A DNA stretch of 36,235 nucleotides from a virus: positions 1-36,235 of IMG/VR virus record IMGVR_UViG_3300005841_000059. One strand, 5' to 3'. Shown in pieces: positions 30,451-36,235 of the stretch. Position 1 is the first letter of the stretch. Each line of letters starts with the position of its first letter. The notes below the pieces were generated by a model that saw only the letters and a program-made list of their open reading frames with translations, had not been told where the DNA came from and made no database searches. A program made the position numbers and the translations under genes.

Positions 30451-31584
30451 ATGGCAACGGAAAACCCCGCCCCCCTGCCCAGCGATGACGCGCCCCCGGC
30501 GCCGGAACCGTCGCTGCGCGATACGCTAGAACAAGCCTTTGACGATGCGCACGACAGCGCCGCCGCGCCCGCCGATGCGCCCGCGCCTGCCGCGCCGCTG
30601 GACGCGGACGGCAACGCGCCAAGCCGCGACGATAGGGGCCGTTTTGCGCCCAAGGCGGGCGCTGCCCCGGCTGAACCAGCCGCACCCGTGCTGGACGCGC
30701 AGCGCCCCGCCGCGCCCGCGCAGCCTGGCACGCCGATGCCGCCCGCGCCAACACCCGAACTGCGCCCCCCGGTTAGCTGGAAGCCGCAGGCGCGCGAAAA
30801 GTGGGCCACGGTGGATGCGGAAATCAAAGCCGAAGTGGTGCGCCGCGAAGCCGAACACCAGCACACCTTGCAGCAATCGGCGCAAGCGCGCCAGTTTCAG
30901 GACGCCTTTGAACGCGTGGTGCGCCCGTACGAAGTATTCATCCGCGCGGAGAATTCGACACCGCTGGACGCGGTGGACAATTTGATGCGCATGGCGGCGG
31001 TTATGCGCACTGGTTCGCCATCGGACAAAGTCAACGTGGTGGCAAACATCATTCGGCAGTGGTCGATTGATCTGCCTATGTTGGATGGCGTCATGGCCGC
31101 GCACGTCAGCGGCCAGCCCGCGCCGCAGTTTGCCCAACAGCAAGCCTTCCGCGATCCGCGTCTAGACCAACTGCTAGCCGCGCAGCACCAGCAATTGCAG
31201 CAAGCGCAGCGCGACACGGAAGCGGGCTTGACCCACGATATCGCCACGTTTGAAGCCAACCCAAAAAACGAATTCTTCCATGACGTGCGCCCCGTCATGG
31301 CGGACCTGATTCACGTTGCGGCGATGCGCGGCCAAGCCATGACGCTAGACGATGCCTACGCGAAGGCTTGCCAACTTGACGATAACGTGTCTAAGATACT
31401 TGCGCAGCGTGCAAGCGCCCGCCAAGCGGGCACGAACACCAATGCGGCCCTTCGCGCACGGCGCGCGGCGGCAAGCGTTCGCGGCGACACGACCCTAAGC
31501 GATGGGGCCACGGTGCCGAGGGACGAATCCGTACGCGCAAGCCTAGAAGCCGCCTTTGAAGAATCGGAACGGCGCACCCGCTAG
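30451..31584 (+). CDS. Scaffolding protein (putative)
   Basis: 377 residues. Pro/Ala-rich N-terminal third (about residues 1-110) with DDRGRFAPKAG, the common flexible scaffold start, then long helical Gln/Glu/Arg-rich region (AEHQHTLQQSAQARQFQDAF; QQAQRDTEAGLTHDIATF) and a basic end (SERRTR). Located directly before the major capsid gene, as scaffold genes are. Helps capsid subunits assemble and then leaves or is cleaved. No protease motif seen. Confidence 0.75.
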   Translation: MATENPAPLPSDDAPPAPEPSLRDTLEQAFDDAHDSAAAPADAPAPAAPLDADGNAPSRDDRGRFAPKAGAAPAEPAAPVLDAQRPAAPAQPGTPMPPAPTPELRPPVSWKPQAREKWATVDAEIKAEVVRREAEHQHTLQQSAQARQFQDAFERVVRPYEVFIRAENSTPLDAVDNLMRMAAVMRTGSPSDKVNVVANIIRQWSIDLPMLDGVMAAHVSGQPAPQFAQQQAFRDPRLDQLLAAQHQQLQQAQRDTEAGLTHDIATFEANPKNEFFHDVRPVMADLIHVAAMRGQAMTLDDAYAKACQLDDNVSKILAQRASARQAGTNTNAALRARRAAASVRGDTTLSDGATVPRDESVRASLEAAFEESERRTR

Positions 31585-31689
31585 TTACCGACCATCTTCC
31601 CCAAACGCGCTAACACGACCAGCGCACAGGGAACCCCGCTAGGGGCCATCCATGGAAACGGTCCGGTGTCTTTTCACTGGAGTTTCGCC

Positions 31690-32661
31690 ATGGCTTTTGC
31701 CAACCCATCGGTTAGCGACATTGTCGCAACCACGATTGAAAACCGTTCGCGCAAACTCGCGGACAACACCACGAAGAACAACGCACTACTGCGGCGCCTA
31801 GAGCAACGCGGCAACGTGCGCACAGTCTCGGGTGGTTCCATCATCCTCGAAGAAATCATGTTTGCGGAAAACGCGAACGCGGGCTGGTACTCGGGTTATG
31901 ACCTGTTGCCCGTGGCCGCACAGGACATGATTTCAGCGGCGCAATTCGACTTGAAGCAAGCGGCTTGCCCCGTGGTGTGGTCCGGCCTGGACATGCTGCG
32001 CAACGCTGGCAAAGAACAAATGATTGATCTTCTAGAAGGTCGGATCAAGGCCAGCGAAGCAACCATGATGAACCTGATTGCGCAGGGCATCTATTCGGAT
32101 GGCCTGGGCGCAGGCGGCAAGCAAATTATCGGGCTGCAAGCAGCGGTGCCGGTGTCGGGCTTGACCGGGGTCTATGGCGGCATTGACCGGGGCACCTGGG
32201 CATTCTGGCGCCCGCAGTCGTCCACTGCCGCCGCAGCGTTGACCCCTGCAACCGTGCAAGCGGAATTCAACAACAAATGGGCATCGCTTGTTCGCGGATC
32301 GGATCGGCCCGACTTGATCGTAGTGGACAACTTTATGTGGGGCATCTACGTCGCATCGCTGCAAGCGCTGCAACGCTTCACCAACCCCGACACCGCAAAG
32401 CTAGGGTTCCCGTCGCTGCTCTACATGGATGCCGATATCGTGCTAGACGGCGGGATAGGTGGCTACGCGGTGGCGAAGACTGCGTATTTCCTGAACACCA
32501 AGTATTTGCATTGGCGTCCGCATGCGGAACGCAACATGGTGCCGCTGAACCCCACCAAGCGTTACGCCATCAACCAAGACGCGGAAGTGCAAATCCTCGC
32601 GTTCGCGGGCGCGCTGACGTGCTCGGGGCAGATGTTCCAAGGGCGCTTGACCAGCCCGTAA
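31690..32661 (+). CDS. Major capsid protein
   Basis: 323 residues from ATG 31690 (GGAG upstream). Typical coat layout: short helical N-arm (MAFANPSVSDIVATTIENRS), EEIMFAENANAGWYSGYDLL near residues 54-73, a long spine helix, then QRFTNPDTAKLGFPSLLYMD and KTAYFLNTKYLHWRPH before a GALTCSGQMFQGRLTSP end. Matches the podoviral/P22-like coat style by pattern. Flanked by scaffold and by two strong hairpins downstream, so its message level is likely set separately. Confidence 0.85.
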   Translation: MAFANPSVSDIVATTIENRSRKLADNTTKNNALLRRLEQRGNVRTVSGGSIILEEIMFAENANAGWYSGYDLLPVAAQDMISAAQFDLKQAACPVVWSGLDMLRNAGKEQMIDLLEGRIKASEATMMNLIAQGIYSDGLGAGGKQIIGLQAAVPVSGLTGVYGGIDRGTWAFWRPQSSTAAAALTPATVQAEFNNKWASLVRGSDRPDLIVVDNFMWGIYVASLQALQRFTNPDTAKLGFPSLLYMDADIVLDGGIGGYAVAKTAYFLNTKYLHWRPHAERNMVPLNPTKRYAINQDAEVQILAFAGALTCSGQMFQGRLTSP

Positions 32662-32674
32662 CCCATTGGCCGCA

Positions 32675-32737
32675 GCGCGGGCCACAAGCCCGCGCCTTAG
32701 CCGTTGCCTTGCGGGGCCCGCAAAGCCCCGCCTTTTT
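32675..32737 (+). terminator. Double hairpin terminator after the capsid gene
   Basis: First hairpin GCGCGGGC (32675-32682), loop CACAA, GCCCGCGC (32688-32695). Second, GCGGGGC (32711-32717), loop CCGCAAA, GCCCCGC (32725-32731), followed by CTTTTT. Likely reduces transcription into the following minor genes. Confidence 0.75.
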
Positions 32738-32751
32738 GGGAGTTGCTACTT

Positions 32752-32952
32752 ATGGCCATCACTTCCCCCAAGCCGCGCGAGGAACCGCTCCCGACCGAAG
32801 CGCCCACCCCCCCGCCGTCCCCTGCACCCGCGCCCACGCAAGCGCCTGTGGTGCCCCCTGCGGGCGGCTATCCGCTAGGCGAAGGGTCCGAACCCAACCC
32901 GGGCGATCCCGCGCACGAAAACCCGCTGGAGCATTTGAAAGACGTTAAGTAA
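32752..32952 (+). CDS. 66-residue Pro-rich protein after capsid, unknown
   Basis: GGGAG upstream. MAITSPKPREEPLPTEAPTP, then Pro/Ala/Val-rich disordered sequence and an acidic end ENPLEHLKDVK. No fold expected. Possibly a minor head component or junk small ORF; the good ribosome site supports translation. Confidence 0.5.
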   Translation: MAITSPKPREEPLPTEAPTPPPSPAPAPTQAPVVPPAGGYPLGEGSEPNPGDPAHENPLEHLKDVK

Positions 32953-32975
32953 CCCAAGCACAGGAGGGCCTAACC

Positions 32976-33179
32976 ATGGCTGTAACTTTTGGCAGCGCTG
33001 TGTCAGTCAACGCACCCGCTGTCTATGACGCAACGCTAGCGCCAACCACTGGCGCGGCCACGTCAGGCATTGGCCTAAAGGGCGCGGACGGTGCCGCTGT
33101 GCCTGGTGCCATGGCGCTTGGCAACCCTGTTGCCGTGGTCCTGAAATTCGACACCGACGCAAGCACGGCTACACCATGA
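32976..33179 (+). CDS. 67-residue protein with strong ribosome site, capsid-associated candidate
   Basis: AGGAGG at the ideal distance, the best ribosome site in this region. MAVTFGSAVSVNAPAVYDAT then LAPTTGAATSGIGLKGADGA and NPVAVVLKFDTDAS: an all-beta, Ala/Gly/Thr-rich small protein like head decoration or cement proteins. High predicted translation right after the coat gene supports a virion part in many copies; that is an inference. Confidence 0.55.
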   Translation: MAVTFGSAVSVNAPAVYDATLAPTTGAATSGIGLKGADGAAVPGAMALGNPVAVVLKFDTDASTATP

Positions 33180-33778
33180 TGACTTACCCCGCAACGGCGC
33201 TGGCAGGCGTTCCCGACCCCGACGATTTCAAAGCGGGCGCGGGTGACGACAAACTGTTAGTAATTTTCTATCGGGACATCCTGCAAGACGAAGGCAAGAC
33301 CCTGGAAGCAGGGCGCCCCATCTACCGGGACACGGACTATGTGCGCGTACACATTCCGGGCGATCCAACGAACGTGGTTGTGCGCCCGGCCATGGACATG
33401 GACAAAAAGCGCTTCGCGCTGCAATGGGCGCGCTACCAACAGGGCTTGAAAGAGGAAGACCAAATCACGGGCACCCCGCTGCGGGAATGGCCCATGGTGG
33501 GCCGTGCCCAAGTAGAGGAATTGCGCTACTTCCAAATCCACACGGTGGAGCACCTGGCGGACGTAAACGATGCCGTAAAAATCAAAGTGCCGGGCCTGAA
33601 CAAGCTATCGCAGCAAGCGAAAATCTGGCTAGAGAAAGCCAGCCACACGGCGCAAGCGGCGATGCATCAACAAGTCATCGACCGACAGGCGAATGATATT
33701 GAAGTGCTCAAGCGCACGGTAAAGCAGCTAGTGGACGAGAAAGACAAGCTAGCGGAACAAGCGGGCGTGTCCGCGTGA
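33176..33778 (+). CDS. 200-residue structural-operon protein with C-terminal coiled coil
   Basis: Begins in the overlap with the previous stop (ATGATG); the second ATG at 33179 is an alternative. Residues 20-100 are alpha/beta (DKLLVIFYRDILQDEGKTLE, VRVHIPGDPTNVVV); the last 50 residues, DIEVLKRTVKQLVDEKDKLA, form a heptad coiled coil. Conserved style in podoviruses between coat and adaptor, probably an assembly or head protein. Confidence 0.6.
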   Translation: MMTYPATALAGVPDPDDFKAGAGDDKLLVIFYRDILQDEGKTLEAGRPIYRDTDYVRVHIPGDPTNVVVRPAMDMDKKRFALQWARYQQGLKEEDQITGTPLREWPMVGRAQVEELRYFQIHTVEHLADVNDAVKIKVPGLNKLSQQAKIWLEKASHTAQAAMHQQVIDRQANDIEVLKRTVKQLVDEKDKLAEQAGVSA

Positions 33779-33788
33779 AGGGCGCAAG

Positions 33789-34547
33789 GTGGCTAACTTC
33801 AACCGGCAGCTAACGGGCAATGACATCGTGCGCGCGGTGTGCGCGCAAATGGGCTTGCCCATGCCGATCAGTGCCACGGGAGAGCCAAACAACCGCACCG
33901 CCGCGCAAATGTGGGCGCTGTTGAATTCCGAAGGGATACGGCTACTCAAGCCCGCCAGCGGCTACCGCTGGCAAGTGCTCAACCGCACTTGGAACCTAAC
34001 CACGGTGCCGGGCCAAGCAGCCTACGATTTGCCAGACGATTGGGATTCATTCATTGACCAAACCGGCTGGAGCAAATCCATGGCGCAACCCATGGGCCCG
34101 CTTTCGCCGCAAGGCTGGGCGGTGCTGTCGGCGCACATGCTGTCTACAACGCTGGCGGTGTACTACCGCATGCGCGGGGGCAAGTTTGAACTCTTCAACG
34201 TGCCCGACACGGCGCAAGATTTGTTCATTGACTACACGTCCCGCGCGTGGGTACAAGCCAGCGGCACAGCCGGTGCCTTCAAGGATCATTTAACCGAAGA
34301 CAGCGACCTGTGTTTGTATGACGCGGAGTTGATCTGCGCAGCGCTCAAGTTGCGGTGGCTGACGGAAAAGGGCTTTGACACTTCGGTGGCGCAAAACGCC
34401 TTTGACTTGCTGCTGGAACTCGCCATCAACACCGACACGGAAGCGCCCGTGATTTCCGCCGATGGCGGCGGCTCGCGCGGCGCGCGCGGCCATGGCAGCT
34501 ATGTAGCCCTTGGGGATGGCCTGGCGGGGCCTATTGGCGTTGCTTGA
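33789..34547 (+). CDS. Head-to-tail adaptor protein (putative)
   Basis: 252 residues from GTG 33789 with AAGGG upstream. MANFNRQLTGNDIVRAVCAQ starts a helical domain; then WQVLNRTWNLTTVPGQAAYD and LPDDWDSFIDQTGW, followed by FELFNVPDTAQDLFIDYTSR and EDSDLCLYDAELICAALKLR. The TVPGQ..YDLP..WD stretch is typical of gp4/gp11-like podoviral adaptors that bind below the portal ring. The tail is Gly/Ser-rich. Function inferred from pattern and gene order. Confidence 0.65.
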   Translation: MANFNRQLTGNDIVRAVCAQMGLPMPISATGEPNNRTAAQMWALLNSEGIRLLKPASGYRWQVLNRTWNLTTVPGQAAYDLPDDWDSFIDQTGWSKSMAQPMGPLSPQGWAVLSAHMLSTTLAVYYRMRGGKFELFNVPDTAQDLFIDYTSRAWVQASGTAGAFKDHLTEDSDLCLYDAELICAALKLRWLTEKGFDTSVAQNAFDLLLELAINTDTEAPVISADGGGSRGARGHGSYVALGDGLAGPIGVA

Positions 34548-34551
34548 GGCC

Positions 34552-36213
34552 ATGCGCACGTCATCCCTGTCCAAGCCCATGCGCAAGCCGCAAGGGAAAA
34601 GCCACGTCATCCAGACCAAGGCGCCGCCCGTGGGCGGGCTGGACTCTATCAACCCGCTGGCGTTGATGCCCGAAACAAACGCGGTGGAACTGGATAACTT
34701 TATCAGCGCGGACAACGGGCTAGCGGTGCGTGAAGGATGGTACGAATACGTTATTGGCCTAGGCGCCCCGGTGCGAACGGTCATGAGCTACGAAGACGCA
34801 CCCGCGAACGCCATGATTTCGCCCGCGTCCGAAAGCGAACTGTTCGCCGCAACCGATGAAGGGATATGGCTGATTGAAGGCGGCGGCGGCGATATGTCGG
34901 CGGAACCGTTCGATATTGCGCTAACGGGCCAAGCCTTCGCGGGCTGCTTGAACTGCACGCAATACACCACGAACGGCGGAAACTTCCTCATCGCGTGCAG
35001 CGAAACGGACGGGGCTTTTCTGTATGACGGCGCCGCCTGGTTGAAATACACCGAAGACGTAACCCCGGGCCCCGGTGTTGTGCAAGGCGCCGACCCCACA
35101 CGCTGGGTTCAAGTGGTGGCGTTCAAGCACCGGCTAGGCTTCGTGCAGCGGGAATCAACCGTGGCGTGGTTCCTGCCGCTGGACAGCGTAGGGGGCGAAG
35201 CGAAAAAGTTTGACTTCGGCCCGGTGTTCCAAAACGGCGGCGGCTTGCTAGCCATGGTCAATTGGACGCAGGACGCGGGCCTAGGCATTGATGACAGGCT
35301 GTGCGTGCTCAGCACTGCGGGCGATCTAGCCGTCTATCAGGGCACCGACCCCACCGACGCGACAGCCTTTGCGCTGGTGGGCGTGTGGTTCATTGGACAG
35401 CCTCCGGTGGGCCGTAGGTGCTTCACCACGTCAGGCGGGAACGTCTATGTGCTGACGGAACAAGGCTTGGTGCCCATTAGCCAAATTGTCAGCGGCGGAC
35501 TAGACAACCTGTTGACGGCAGGCACGGACATGCTGCAAAAGTTGCGGCTGTTGCAGGACCAACTGTCGCGCGATTTCGCGTCGTTGCTCTACACACCCGG
35601 GTGGGAGCTAATCAACGCACCCGCAAAATCAGTGTTCATTGTGAATCGCCCCCGCGTCACCAGCGGCAGCAAAACGATGTATGTCTTCAACCGCCATACA
35701 AACGCATGGGCGCGCTTGCTGGACATCCCAAGCGATACCGTGACGGTGCGGCTCAATGAAGTATTCGCGGGTACCAATGACGGACGCGTGTTGCGCATCC
35801 TTGACGGCTTCAGCGACAAGCGCGCGCTAGACGGCAGCGGCGGGCAGCACATACGTTCCCGCGTAACGCCTGCCTTCAGTTACTTCGGTGCGCCTGACGT
35901 GGTCAAGCAAGCGGAGATGTTGCGCGCTGTGTTCCTGTCGCGTGGTGCGATGAGCTACGAAGTGCGAATGAACGCGGATTATTTCATCGCGCCCGCCAGC
36001 CTGACGCCTATTGAACAAGAGCCAAGCGGGGCGCTGTGGGATCACGCGCAGTGGAACCATGCGCGCTGGGCCACGGCAATGACAAGTTTGTTTGAGTGGC
36101 GCGGCGTGGAAGGCTTGGGCTATGCGCTAGCGCCTACCTTGTTCGTTAGCTCGAAAGGGCGCACAGTCCTAACCGCCATTGAATACATGATGAAAGCCGG
36201 GGGCCCGTTGTGA
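34552..36213 (+). CDS. Tail hub / packaged DNA stabilisation protein, P22 gp10-like candidate
   Basis: 553 residues from ATG 34552 with GAGG upstream. PVGGLDSINPLALMPETNAV opens a large beta-rich protein with repeated blade-like segments (TTSGGNVYVLTEQGLVPISQ, VFAGTNDGRVLRI), consistent with a beta-propeller. P22 gp10 is such a hexameric tail-base protein of about 470 residues, so this is somewhat longer. Its TGA overlaps the GTG of the GNAT gene (GTGA). Assignment from pattern and order only. Confidence 0.55.
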   Translation: MRTSSLSKPMRKPQGKSHVIQTKAPPVGGLDSINPLALMPETNAVELDNFISADNGLAVREGWYEYVIGLGAPVRTVMSYEDAPANAMISPASESELFAATDEGIWLIEGGGGDMSAEPFDIALTGQAFAGCLNCTQYTTNGGNFLIACSETDGAFLYDGAAWLKYTEDVTPGPGVVQGADPTRWVQVVAFKHRLGFVQRESTVAWFLPLDSVGGEAKKFDFGPVFQNGGGLLAMVNWTQDAGLGIDDRLCVLSTAGDLAVYQGTDPTDATAFALVGVWFIGQPPVGRRCFTTSGGNVYVLTEQGLVPISQIVSGGLDNLLTAGTDMLQKLRLLQDQLSRDFASLLYTPGWELINAPAKSVFIVNRPRVTSGSKTMYVFNRHTNAWARLLDIPSDTVTVRLNEVFAGTNDGRVLRILDGFSDKRALDGSGGQHIRSRVTPAFSYFGAPDVVKQAEMLRAVFLSRGAMSYEVRMNADYFIAPASLTPIEQEPSGALWDHAQWNHARWATAMTSLFEWRGVEGLGYALAPTLFVSSKGRTVLTAIEYMMKAGGPL

Positions 36214-36235
36214 TTGAGTGCAGCGCGCGCGATGC
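36210..36235 (+). CDS. 5' end of the GNAT acetyltransferase gene (continues at base 1)
   Basis: GTG at 36210 overlaps the TGA of the preceding gene and encodes MIECSARD plus two bases of the next codon. Adding base 1 completes GCC, and the frame then reads on without a stop to 337, so this and the entry at 1-337 are one gene broken only by the linear cut. Confidence 0.75.

Noticed and set aside
1-36235. CRISPR array, tRNA genes, reverse transcriptase (DGR) or insertion sequence
   Set aside because: No regular repeat-spacer pattern, no cloverleaf I could support, no RT motif (YxDD) in any plausible protein, and no transposase or terminal inverted repeats.

Overview
The window reads as one complete genome of a tailed, temperate, podovirus-type phage with a circular map. 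The strongest sign is at the two ends. The last gene starts at a GTG at 36210 and runs off the end in the same frame as an acetyltransferase ORF already open at base 1, so joining 36235 to 1 gives one intact gene. The DNA is GC-rich. The integrase, the exonuclease/annealing-protein pair and many small conserved ORFs point to a betaproteobacterial host (Burkholderiales-like). That host assignment is an inference from protein style, not from a search.

Layout. (1) Late virion operon, + strand, 25243/26029 through the circle join to 7568: small and large terminase, P22-type portal, a small helical protein, a zinc-ribbon protein, scaffold, major capsid, small head proteins, adaptor/tail proteins, GNAT acetyltransferase, a protein with a mini S74 chaperone domain, two putative ejection proteins, a tail fibre with a full S74 autoproteolytic chaperone, then tiny membrane and lipoprotein genes that look like a lysis remnant. 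(2) Lysogeny region, 7611-9756: a small membrane protein on the - strand with what looks like a leaderless promoter, a repeat-bearing candidate attP region, and a P4-type tyrosine integrase with its own terminator. (3) Early - strand operon, 18500 down to 9662: RecE-like exonuclease, putative RecT-like annealing protein, a large unknown protein with its own promoter/operator, a YkgJ Cys-cluster protein, and a chain of small overlapping genes bracketed by two AlpA/excisionase-like HTH proteins. (4) Early + strand operon, 18904-24689: YdaS/Cro-like repressor, DUF1376 replication protein with inverted-repeat iterons inside it (candidate origin), RusA-like resolvase, C5 cytosine methyltransferase and a DUF7694-like protein, closed by a strong terminator. 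(5) A divergent pair at 25093/25243 driven from an intergenic region holding two copies of a perfect palindrome, GTTACGCGTAAC.

How it works together. The Cro-like protein, the AlpA-like proteins and the TTACGCGTAA sites suggest a lysis/lysogeny circuit, but no classical CI repressor is recognisable. Replication looks initiator-driven from iterons inside the initiator gene, with phage recombination (Exo + annealing protein + resolvase) making concatemers for terminase. No endolysin domain was recognised anywhere in what appears to be the full genome, so lysis is an open question.
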